NCBI GenBank assembly: GCA_029558215.1
Contig: JAKQFZ010000959.1
Location: 1-6,104 of the forward strand
From: Candidatus Omnitrophota bacterium
Lineage (GTDB): Bacteria > Hinthialibacterota > Hinthialibacteria > JAKQFZ01
DNA: 6,104 nt
Direction of reading: 5' to 3'
The notes below the pieces were generated by a model. It was not told where the DNA came from and did not search any database. It saw nothing but the letters and a program-made list of their open reading frames with translations. The position numbers were made by a program, and so were the translations under genes. Below, in pieces: positions 1 to 4,789 of this stretch; within the stretch, counting starts at the first letter, position 1; each line of letters begins with the position of its first letter.

Positions 1-103
1 GCAGTTGATCACGCCCATCGCGATGGAGCAGGAAGTGCGATTTGCGATTCGCGAAGGCGGACGGACCGTGGGTGCCGGTGTGGTCACGGAGATTATTGAA
101 TAA
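1..103 (+). CDS. tuf: Elongation factor Tu, C-terminal end (partial)
   Basis: The reading frame starts at base 2, is open from the left edge and stops at TAA 101-103, giving 33 residues. They match the end of EF-Tu domain III, with the family signatures LITPIAME, FAIREGGRTVGAGVV and the terminal EIIE. EF-Tu is the GTPase that delivers aminoacyl-tRNA to the ribosomal A site in the cytoplasm; domain III contacts the tRNA T-stem and EF-Ts. Only the C-terminus is present, so the GTPase motifs cannot be checked. It sits 26 nt upstream of rpmG, the usual tuf-rpmG-trnW-secE-nusG layout, so the downstream genes are probably in part cotranscribed with it. Identification is secure; whether this is the only tuf copy in the genome cannot be told. 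Confidence 0.96.
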   Translation, partial: QLITPIAMEQEVRFAIREGGRTVGAGVVTEIIE

Positions 104-129
104 ACTAGTTCAGGCGGTGGTAAACAGAA

Positions 130-279
130 ATGCGCGAAAGAATCACATTGGCGTGTACGGACTGCAAGCAGAGAAACTACAACACGACGAAAGACAAACG
201 GAAGCAGACCGCGCGCTTCGAGATTAAGAAGTACTGTCGGTTTTGCCGAAAGCATACGGCGCATCGTGAGACGCGGTAA
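130..279 (+). CDS. rpmG: 50S ribosomal protein L33 (zinc-binding form)
   Basis: This 49-residue basic protein has the L33 pattern. It begins MRERITLACTDC, has the central RNYNTTKDKR segment and ends with CRFCRKHTAHRETR. L33 is a small protein of the large subunit near the E site. Two CxxC pairs, C9/C12 and C36/C39, form a four-cysteine zinc site, so this is the zinc-dependent (C+) type and not the cysteine-free form that some bacteria express under zinc limitation. Length is normal for the family (about 49-55). The ATG at 130 follows tuf by 26 nt with only a weak Shine-Dalgarno (GGCGGTGG, 113-120). The gene directly precedes tRNA-Trp. Identification rests on the sequence match and the canonical neighbours. 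Confidence 0.95.
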   Translation: MRERITLACTDCKQRNYNTTKDKRKQTARFEIKKYCRFCRKHTAHRETR

Positions 280-318
280 AGGATGCTTTCGGGTGATGAG
301 AGGATTTCGGAAAACGAT

Positions 319-391
319 AGGGCAGTAGCTCAATTGGTAGAGCACCTGACTCCAAATCAGGGGGCTGGGGGTTCGAGTCCCTTCTGCCCTG
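319..391 (+). tRNA. trnW: tRNA-Trp (anticodon CCA)
   Basis: A complete cloverleaf can be folded. The acceptor stem pairs 319-325 (AGGGCAG) with 384-390 (CTGCCCT), and G391 is the discriminator. The D stem pairs 328-331 (GCTC) with 340-343 (GAGC). The anticodon stem pairs 345-349 (CCTGA) with 357-361 (TCAGG). The anticodon is CCA at 352-354, reading UGG (Trp). The variable loop is 5 nt (362-366). The T stem pairs 367-371 with 379-383 around the loop TTCGAGT (372-378). The A1-U72 pair and G73 are typical of bacterial tRNA-Trp. The 3' CCA is not encoded. Location between rpmG and secE is the common bacterial arrangement and suggests processing out of a longer transcript. Confidence 0.97.
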
Positions 392-404
392 TTCCTCGTT
401 CCGA

Positions 405-490
405 GCAGGCCGGCGCCTGCAAGCGTGTGGGCTATGCCCACTCTTACGAACGCTTGTTCATTGGAAGAAACAGACTTCTTCAAAGTCTTG
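405..490 (+). other. Cluster of three hairpins between tRNA-Trp and secE
   Basis: Three inverted repeats lie head to tail after the tRNA. The first pairs 405-410 GCAGGC with 415-420 GCCTGC around the loop CGGC. The second has an outer stem 421-426 AAGCGT with 450-455 ACGCTT and an inner stem 427-432 GTGGGC with 436-441 GCCCAC, with 8 unpaired bases on the 3' side. The third pairs 471-477 CAGACTT with 483-490 AAGTCTTG, with one bulged T. None is followed by a clean T tract, although TTTTCT follows the third. They could be tRNA 3'-processing or stability structures, or an attenuator that tunes secE-nusG expression. The pairings are read directly from the sequence; the function is inferred. Confidence 0.5.
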
Positions 491-591
491 TTTTCTGGGA
501 GCAGAGAAGCGTCCGAGAGTAGAGTGACAGAGACAGTTTGTGAGCCGTTCGTTTGAGACAGAAACCGAGCTGCTCTTGAGTCAAGTTTCTT

Positions 592-600
592 GGGAGAGAG
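592..600 (+). promoter_or_regulatory. Shine-Dalgarno of secE
   Basis: The purine run GGGAGAGAG lies 10 nt before ATG 611. It would overlap the alternative TTG at 590, which has no Shine-Dalgarno of its own upstream. This decides in favour of the 611 start. Confidence 0.7.
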
Positions 601-610
601 TGAATCTGCG

Positions 611-835
611 ATGATTGCCAAAATGAATGCGACACTGAAAGACTGGTACACCAAGACGGTTGCCTACATCAAGGATGTGCGACGGGAACTGAACTTTGTG
701 ACATGGCCGACCCGGCAAGAGATCAAGGATTCAACCAAGATCGTCTTCGTGACGGTCATTGTCATCGCCATCTACATTGCCGTCTTGGATGGTGTTTTTA
801 CGAATGTGTTCAAGTTCATCTTTACGCGTTTCTGA
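611..835 (+). CDS. secE: Preprotein translocase subunit SecE
   Basis: This short protein has 74 residues from ATG 611. An in-frame TTG at 590 would give 81, but it lacks a ribosome-binding site. SecE clamps SecY in the inner-membrane SecYEG channel. The sequence shows the hallmark amphipathic segment and turn, with DVRRELNFVTWPTRQEI at residues 22-38 including the conserved W32-P33-T34. A single hydrophobic transmembrane helix follows at about 44-66 (IVFVTVIVIAIYIAVLDGVF), then a short tail. This is the one-helix SecE found in most bacteria, not the three-helix E. coli form. nusG follows after 106 nt, the standard pairing. The 836-941 gap holds a GC-rich imperfect hairpin (GCAG...CTGC, about 847-877) and no recognisable promoter. 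Confidence 0.94.
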   Translation: MIAKMNATLKDWYTKTVAYIKDVRRELNFVTWPTRQEIKDSTKIVFVTVIVIAIYIAVLDGVFTNVFKFIFTRF

Positions 836-941
836 TCTGTTGAGAATGCAGGTGGCCGGGGGCGCGGTACCCACTGCAACGCGAAGGATGAGGAGAAGGT
901 TTCAGGACAGTTACAGAGGCTGAGCGGAAAGGGCTGAAGAT

Positions 942-1565
942 TTGAACGAAAATCACGAACAAGAACCCTTGGAGAACCAAGGCCAGGCTCCCGATCAAGT
1001 TGGTGCTGATCCGTCTGAAACACCGGTCAACCCGGCGGCGTCTTGGTATGCGGTTCACACCTACTCCGGCTATGAGAACAGAGTTCGCGAAAGCCTCTTG
1101 AACCTTGTTCGCAGTGATTTCCGTCTTAAGGACAAGATCATCGAGGTTCTTATCCCGACGGAAGAGGTCGCCGAGATTCGTGAAGGCAAGAAGAGGGTAT
1201 CGTCCAAGAAGTTGTTTCCGGGCTATGTGGTCGTGCATATGGAGATGAGTGATGAATTGCAGACCTTGGTGCGTTCCACCCCCGGAGTGACCGGCTTTGT
1301 CGGACCCCGACGCACTCCTGTTCCCTTGACCACGGACGAAGTAGATCACATTCTGGGTCGCATGAAGGAGACCGAGGAAACTCCTCGACCGAAGGTGGTT
1401 TTCGAGTGTGGCGAGAAGGTCAAAGTCATCGAGGGACCGTTCGAGAGCTTTACCGGCTATGTTTCAGAGATCAACCAGGATCGAGGCCGTGTGACCGTTA
1501 TGGTAGACATTCTGGGGAGATCCACTCCTGTGGAGTTGGATTTCCTTCAGGTGGATAAACTCTGA
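942..1565 (+). CDS. nusG: Transcription termination/antitermination factor NusG
   Basis: NusG is a 207-residue protein that binds RNA polymerase across the cleft with its N-terminal domain and contacts Rho or ribosomal S10 with its C-terminal KOW domain. The NGN domain starts at W35 (SWYAVHTYSGYENRV) and runs to about residue 140, including LFPGYVVVHMEM and STPGVTGFVG. The KOW domain occupies about 158-207, with the GPF motif at 165-167 and a normal ending (ELDFLQVDKL). The start is TTG 942. An in-frame TGA at 921 blocks longer frames, no ATG occurs before the NGN core, and a weak purine run (GGAAAGGG, 926-933) precedes it. Residues 1-34 form a Gln/Glu/Pro-rich, probably disordered extension beyond the usual NGN start. 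A later start would need another weak codon, such as TTG 969. Confidence 0.95.
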   Translation: MNENHEQEPLENQGQAPDQVGADPSETPVNPAASWYAVHTYSGYENRVRESLLNLVRSDFRLKDKIIEVLIPTEEVAEIREGKKRVSSKKLFPGYVVVHMEMSDELQTLVRSTPGVTGFVGPRRTPVPLTTDEVDHILGRMKETEETPRPKVVFECGEKVKVIEGPFESFTGYVSEINQDRGRVTVMVDILGRSTPVELDFLQVDKL

Positions 1566-1628
1566 GTTCGAAACAGAGAGGGGTCTGTCGGAGAATCAGG
1601 TGTTGGTGAGGACATAGGTCATGGGCCC

Positions 1629-1646
1629 GCGGGCACAGAGGCCCGC
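1629..1646 (+). promoter_or_regulatory. GC-rich hairpin next to the ribosome-binding site of the TM2 gene
   Basis: A perfect 6-bp stem, GCGGGC (1629-1634) with GCCCGC (1641-1646), closes the 6-nt loop ACAGAG. It ends 3 nt before the Shine-Dalgarno GGAGGA (1650-1655) of the following gene. There is no T tract, so it does not look like an intrinsic terminator of nusG. It could protect or modulate the start of the inserted gene; that role is inferred. Confidence 0.45.
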
Positions 1647-1663
1647 TCTGGAGGAAACACGAG

Positions 1664-2092
1664 ATGTATTGCAGAAACTGCGGAAAAGAAGTTGATGAAC
1701 ATGCCGTTGCCTGTCCTGGATGCGGAGTCGCTCCCAAGTCGCAGAAGAAATTCTGTTTCAACTGTGGGCAGGAGACTAATCCGGCTCAGGTGATCTGCAC
1801 CAAGTGCGGGGTCAGCCTTGCCTCAACCCTATCGCTTGGCCCCAAGAACAAACTCGTCGCTGGTCTGCTTGGCATTCTGCTCGGCTCCTTGGGCATCCAC
1901 AAATTCTACCTTGGATATAACAAGGAAGGAATCATCATGCTTGTGGTCTCTGTGGCGGGGGGAATGGTTACCTGTGGGGCGGGCTCTGTCGTTGTGGGAA
2001 TTATTGGGCTGATCGAAGGGATTCTGTATCTGACGAAGTCTGACGAGGAGTTTGACCGCGTCTATGTGCAAGGAACGAAAACCTGGTTCTGA
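1664..2092 (+). CDS. Double zinc-ribbon, TM2-domain membrane protein
   Basis: This 142-residue protein has three clear parts. Zinc ribbon 1 carries C3/C6 and C17/C20; zinc ribbon 2 carries C31/C34 and C45/C48. Both have the CxxCG...CxxCG spacing of short cytoplasmic zinc ribbons. A TM2 domain follows at about 61-124. It has one hydrophobic helix at about 64-78, the diagnostic GIHKFYLGY turn (77-85) and a long glycine-rich hydrophobic stretch (about 89-123) that may form one or two helices. A charged tail ends in KTWF. TM2 proteins are small membrane proteins whose bacterial function is mostly unknown. The ATG at 1664 has an excellent Shine-Dalgarno (GGAGGA, 8-nt spacing). The gene lies 98 nt after nusG and 65 nt before rplK, so it is probably cotranscribed in the ribosomal operon. 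Domain identity is confident; no specific function can be assigned. Confidence 0.9.
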   Translation: MYCRNCGKEVDEHAVACPGCGVAPKSQKKFCFNCGQETNPAQVICTKCGVSLASTLSLGPKNKLVAGLLGILLGSLGIHKFYLGYNKEGIIMLVVSVAGGMVTCGAGSVVVGIIGLIEGILYLTKSDEEFDRVYVQGTKTWF

Positions 2093-2157
2093 GCATGATC
2101 CATGCGCCGAATCAGGAATTCGAATAGCAATTGGTAGAAAATCGAGGATAGAAGGCA

Positions 2158-2589
2158 ATGCCACCGAAAAAGAAAGTACAGGCGATTGTGAAACTGCAGT
2201 GTCCCGCCGGTGCCGCGAATCCCGCGCCACCCGTTGGTCCTGCTTTGGGACAACATGGTGTGAACATCATGGAGTTCTGCAGGCAGTTCAACGAGCGGAC
2301 AAAGACTGAATCCGGCATGATCATTCCAGCCGTGATCACGGTCTACGCGGACAAGAGTTTCACTTTCATCACAAAGACACCACCCGCGGCGATTCTTTTG
2401 AAGAAAGCTGCAGGGATAGCCAAAGCCTCCGGCCAACCCAATAAGAATAAGATTGGCAAAGTCAGCCGAAAACAGGTCGAAGAGATTGCCAAGACCAAGA
2501 TGGAAGACCTGAATGCCTTTGATATGGAGGCGGCGGTCAAGATGGTCGAAGGTACGGCACGAAGCATGGGTATTGAGGTGGAGGCATGA
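2158..2589 (+). CDS. rplK: 50S ribosomal protein L11
   Basis: L11 is a 143-residue protein of normal family length. It binds the GTPase-associated region of 23S rRNA, works with L10/L12 in elongation factor recruitment, and is the site of thiostrepton action and RelA activation. The N-terminal domain carries the conserved proline-rich segment ANPAPPVGPALGQHGVNIMEF (from residue 20). The C-terminal rRNA-binding domain runs from about residue 70, with TPPAAILLKKAAG, then KIGKVSRKQVEEIA and the terminal ARSMGIEV. The ATG at 2158 has GAGGA (2144-2148) at 9-nt spacing. The stop overlaps the rplA start. In most bacteria nusG lies directly upstream; here the TM2 gene intervenes. An L1-binding autoregulatory site would be expected in the upstream 65 nt, but I could not identify one with confidence. 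Confidence 0.97.
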   Translation: MPPKKKVQAIVKLQCPAGAANPAPPVGPALGQHGVNIMEFCRQFNERTKTESGMIIPAVITVYADKSFTFITKTPPAAILLKKAAGIAKASGQPNKNKIGKVSRKQVEEIAKTKMEDLNAFDMEAAVKMVEGTARSMGIEVEA

Positions 2590-3281
2590 TTAAGAGCAAA
2601 CGATTGGTGGATGCCCACAAGACTTTTGATCGGGCGAAGTTGTACACACTTCCGGAAGCGGTCAAACTTGTCAAGCAGAGCGCGAAGGCGAAGTTTGATG
2701 AGACCATTGAGCTTTCCGCAAAGATGGGCGTGGATCCTCGAAAGGCGGATCAGCAGATTCGCGGTACCGTTCAACTGCCCCATGGGACAGGCAAGCAATT
2801 GCGCGTAGTGGTTTTCGCGGAAGGCGCTCTGGCTGAAGAAGCAAAGCAGGCGGGTGCCGACTATGTTGGTTCCGATGATCTGACGCAGAAAATCGCGGGG
2901 GGCTGGGTGGATTTTGACATCGCCCTGGCAACTCCGGACATGATGCGAAATGTTGGAAAACTCGGAAAGGTGCTTGGCCCGCGTGGCCTGATGCCAAACC
3001 CGAAGGCGGGAACTGTTTCCGCCAAGATCGGCGAGGCAGTCCAGGAATTCAAGGCGGGTAAAATTGAGTATCGCCTCGACAAGCAAGCCGGTATTCATGT
3101 GCCCGTTGGCAAGGCATCCTTTGCGCCCAACAAACTGGAAGAAAACATTCGATCCCTGGTTTCGGCGTTGATGCGCGCCAAGCCGTCTACTGCCAAAGGG
3201 CAGTATCTGAAGGGTTTGGCACTGTCTTCGACGATGGGGATCGGCGTCAAGTTGGATCTGAGCGATTTCCGGGACGCTTAA
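2586..3281 (+). CDS. rplA: 50S ribosomal protein L1
   Basis: L1 is a 231-residue protein (family about 225-235) that forms the mobile L1 stalk near the E site. In many bacteria it represses its own operon by binding mRNA. Diagnostic segments are GVDPRKADQQIRGTVQLPHG (48-67), VGKLGKVLGPRGLMPNPKAG (123-142) and the C-terminal half of domain I with GKIEYRLDKQAGIHVPVGK (158-176). Its ATG overlaps the rplK stop as ATGA (2586-2589), and its Shine-Dalgarno GAGGTGGAGG (2575-2584) lies in the last codons of rplK, a layout typical of translational coupling. A 228-nt leader separates it from rplJ. All domains are intact and no anomaly was seen. Confidence 0.97.
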   Translation: MIKSKRLVDAHKTFDRAKLYTLPEAVKLVKQSAKAKFDETIELSAKMGVDPRKADQQIRGTVQLPHGTGKQLRVVVFAEGALAEEAKQAGADYVGSDDLTQKIAGGWVDFDIALATPDMMRNVGKLGKVLGPRGLMPNPKAGTVSAKIGEAVQEFKAGKIEYRLDKQAGIHVPVGKASFAPNKLEENIRSLVSALMRAKPSTAKGQYLKGLALSSTMGIGVKLDLSDFRDA

Positions 3282-3289
3282 AGGAGAAA

Positions 3290-3303
3290 CAGGAACGATC
3301 CTG
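3290..3303 (+). other. Small hairpin just after rplA
   Basis: CAGGA (3290-3294) pairs with TCCTG (3299-3303) around the loop ACGA. It lies 8 nt after the rplA stop and has no T tract. It may stabilise the 3' end of the rplKA message or belong to the rplJ leader fold. It is short enough to be chance. Confidence 0.3.
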
Positions 3304-3460
3304 GAGTAAAACATACCGATAGATCTTGTCCGCCCTTGTTGGAGAAGTAAGGCGCAGCTTCGGCTGCTTAATGCAATGCCTGCGGAGACGAGCGGCGCAG
3401 AGGAAGCTTGAGAACAAGCCGTTCTGTGCGCGTGGTGCCGCAGAACGGCTCTTGTCTTTC
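3304..3460 (+). promoter_or_regulatory. Ribosomal protein L10 leader (autoregulatory mRNA element)
   Basis: The 228-nt gap before rplJ is structured. A helix GCAGC (3354-3358) / GCTGC (3363-3367) is capped by a stable cUUCGg tetraloop and can extend through TAA/TTA (3348-3350/3368-3370) past an asymmetric GGC bulge. It is followed by the segments CTTAATG and CCTGCGGAGAC, which resemble the L10-leader consensus as I recall it. A long hairpin completes the element. In known L10 leaders the L10-(L12)n complex binds this RNA and represses rplJL expression. The position is exactly where such a leader occurs. The fold and binding site are inferred by eye and were not tested with a covariance model. 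Confidence 0.7.
3414..3455 (+). promoter_or_regulatory. Long hairpin at the 3' end of the L10 leader
   Basis: AGCCGTTCTG (3417-3426) pairs perfectly with CAGAACGGCT (3441-3450) around a 14-nt loop. The stem extends by ACA/TGT (3414-3416/3453-3455) past a 2-nt bulge. The bases that follow (CTTTCGTG) are only mildly T-rich, so it is at best a weak intrinsic terminator. Likely roles are part of the L10 repression switch, an attenuator, or a processing site. The pairing is certain on paper; the role is inferred. Confidence 0.6.
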
Positions 3461-3494
3461 GTGCAACAGGTGTGGAACGAGGAACGGTGCAGGC

Positions 3495-3503
3495 GGGAGG
3501 TGA
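3495..3503 (+). promoter_or_regulatory. Strong Shine-Dalgarno of rplJ
   Basis: GGGAGGTGA is a near-perfect anti-16S match, 6 nt upstream of TTG 3510. Its last three bases are an in-frame TGA, so rplJ cannot start further upstream. This fixes the TTG as the start. Confidence 0.8.
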
Positions 3504-3509
3504 CAAGGA

Positions 3510-4040
3510 TTGCTGAAAAAACAACAGAAGGCTGAAATCGTAGACTCTTTGGTGGAACAACTGAAGGACGTCGAGTGTGTTTTTCTGGTGGACTATCGAG
3601 GATTGAAGGTTGAAGAAGTCTTTCAACTGCGAACGGCACTCCGTAAGACCGACAGCCGGATGCGCGTTCTCAGGAATACACTTCTGACGCGCGTGTTCAA
3701 ACGTTCCCAGAACGAGAAGGCCGGGGAGATGGTCGAAGGTCCGACTGCTGTGATTTGGACTAAAGGGGATATCGTGGAAGCCGCAAAGGCGCTGGATGCC
3801 TTTGCCAAGGAACACGAAAACCTGAAGATCAAGTTCGGCATTCTCGAAAACAAGATCATCACGGATAAGAGCATTGCGGCTTTGGCGAAATTGCCGCCCA
3901 AGCAGGTTCTGCTTGGTCAGTTGGTGGGTGTTTTGGAAGGCCCAATCTCCGGATTGGTCTTTGCCCTGGAAGGCGTTATCAGCGAGTTGGTCTATACCTT
4001 GCAGGCAGTTGTGGACAAGAGAGAGCAGACTGCGGCCTGA
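3510..4040 (+). CDS. rplJ: 50S ribosomal protein L10 (stalk base)
   Basis: L10 is a 176-residue protein that anchors L7/L12 dimers to 23S rRNA. The N-terminal rRNA-binding domain shows the family signatures FLVDYRGLKVEEVFQLR (25-41) and MRVLRNTLLTR (51-61), then EGPTAVIW (76-83). LPPKQVLLGQLVGVLEGPIS (128-147) leads into a C-terminal amphipathic helix (about 148-170) that is the docking site for L12 dimers. Its apparent length suggests at least two dimers. The start is TTG 3510, forced by an in-frame TGA at 3501 and supported by a very strong Shine-Dalgarno. No ATG occurs until codon 51. The gene follows the L10 leader and precedes rplL by 53 nt. The protein is complete and of normal length. 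Confidence 0.96.
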   Translation: MLKKQQKAEIVDSLVEQLKDVECVFLVDYRGLKVEEVFQLRTALRKTDSRMRVLRNTLLTRVFKRSQNEKAGEMVEGPTAVIWTKGDIVEAAKALDAFAKEHENLKIKFGILENKIITDKSIAALAKLPPKQVLLGQLVGVLEGPISGLVFALEGVISELVYTLQAVVDKREQTAA

Positions 4041-4093
4041 TAGGTCGTGGCTGTCGAGAAAAGATATACATCGAAAGGAATTGAGGATACAAA

Positions 4094-4474
4094 ATGACGA
4101 AGGAAGAAATCATTCAAGCAGTAGAGAGCATGACCGTGCTGGAATTGTCTGAGCTGGTCAGCGCATTGAAAGACAAGTTTGGTGTCTCGGCTGCAATGCC
4201 GATGATGGCTGGTCCCATGATGCCCGGAATGGGTGGTGGCGCGGCAGAACCGGTCGAGGAAAAGACTGAGTTTGACGTCGTTCTTAAGGACGCCGGTGCA
4301 CAGAAGATTAAGGTCTACAAGGCGGTTCGAGAAGTCACCGACCTGGGCCTGAAAGAAGCCAAGGATCTGGTTGATGGCGCTCCTGCAACCGTCAAGGAAG
4401 GCCTCTCCAAGGAAGACGCCGAGAAGATGAAGGCGAAGTTGGAAGAGTCTGGCGCTACCGTCGAACTGAAGTAA
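4094..4474 (+). CDS. rplL: 50S ribosomal protein L7/L12 (stalk)
   Basis: L7/L12 is a 126-residue protein that forms the multi-copy flexible stalk recruiting and activating elongation and initiation factor GTPases. The N-terminal dimerisation and L10-binding segment is residues 1-32 (VLELSELVSALKDKFGV). The globular C-terminal domain is about 56-126, with the factor-binding surface KIKVYKAVREVTDLGLKEAK (71-90) and the ending SGATVELK. The hinge (33-55) is unusual, with six methionines between 35 and 46 mixed with Pro and Gly, where Ala-rich hinges are the norm. ATG 4094 has GAGGA (4083-4087) at 6-nt spacing. It is the last gene before a terminator-like hairpin; rpoB, the usual next gene, does not follow. 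Confidence 0.97.
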   Translation: MTKEEIIQAVESMTVLELSELVSALKDKFGVSAAMPMMAGPMMPGMGGGAAEPVEEKTEFDVVLKDAGAQKIKVYKAVREVTDLGLKEAKDLVDGAPATVKEGLSKEDAEKMKAKLEESGATVELK

Positions 4475-4539
4475 GCTTGTCGTTGTCCGCATGCATGGTC
4501 TTTTCAGGCTGCGGGCATTAAGTAGTTGGCTGAGAACAC

Positions 4540-4574
4540 AACGGCTCTCTCTGCTGTGGGTGGAGAGAGCCGTT
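4540..4574 (+). terminator. Likely terminator of the rplJ-rplL operon
   Basis: AACGGCTCTCTC (4540-4551) pairs perfectly over 12 bp with GAGAGAGCCGTT (4563-4574) around an 11-nt loop. It lies 65 nt after the rplL stop and is followed by the moderately T-rich ACTGTCTTCTC. The stem is strong but the T tract is imperfect. It may be an intrinsic terminator, or a 3' stabilising hairpin or attenuator if transcription continues. Confidence 0.65.
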
Positions 4575-4706
4575 ACTGTCTTCTCGCCTCGTGCCACTTG
4601 GGATAACAACTGCACGCTTTGGTGTCTCTCTTGACTCTTCCGCGATATCTCTCCGCGTTGCATCGGGGACTTTTTCGCCTTGTTACCACACTGTCTTGCA
4701 GCCGAT
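4575..4706. other. Non-coding spacer after rplL
   Basis: Together with 4475-4539, the terminator hairpin and the promoter region, this makes a 315-nt gene-free interval. I see no ORF with a ribosome-binding site, no tRNA and no repeat in this part. It is pyrimidine-rich around 4619-4652. No trace of the rpoB start is present. Confidence 0.6.
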
Positions 4707-4735
4707 TTGACTATGACGGTCGAACAAGGTACTAT
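4707..4735 (+). promoter_or_regulatory. Predicted sigma-70-type promoter for the secreted protein gene
   Basis: The -35 element TTGACT (4707-4712) matches 5 of 6 bases of TTGACA. A 17-nt spacer follows, then the -10 element TACTAT (4730-4735), matching 4 of 6 bases of TATAAT. Transcription would start near 4742, leaving a leader of about 48 nt. It sits just past the rplL terminator hairpin, as expected for an independent unit. Confidence 0.55.
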
Positions 4736-4789
4736 TCAAATGACAGAGAGTTTCTCAAGAGAAAGAAAAACGGAAAAGAGGACAGAAAG

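Noticed and set aside
391..402. A 12-base segment that is the exact reverse complement of 3474-3485, in the rplJ leader.
   Set aside because: About one such match is expected by chance in a window of this size, and neither copy sits in a conserved structural position.
471..497. The third hairpin after tRNA-Trp as a rho-independent terminator.
   Set aside because: The stem is short and bulged, and the following TTTTCT overlaps the stem extension without a proper T tract. secE would then need its own promoter, and none is visible.
283..522. A 79-codon frame spanning tRNA-Trp.
   Set aside because: It reads through the tRNA gene, a common artefact. No ribosome-binding site or family match is apparent.
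590..610. Start of secE at TTG 590 instead of ATG 611.
   Set aside because: The only nearby Shine-Dalgarno lies between the two and can serve only ATG 611. The extra seven residues are not part of the SecE family core.
2343..3815. A 490-codon open frame on the minus strand opposite rplK, rplA and rplJ.
   Set aside because: It lies fully antisense to three certain ribosomal protein genes and its translation shows no recognisable domain. It is explained by codon bias of the real genes.
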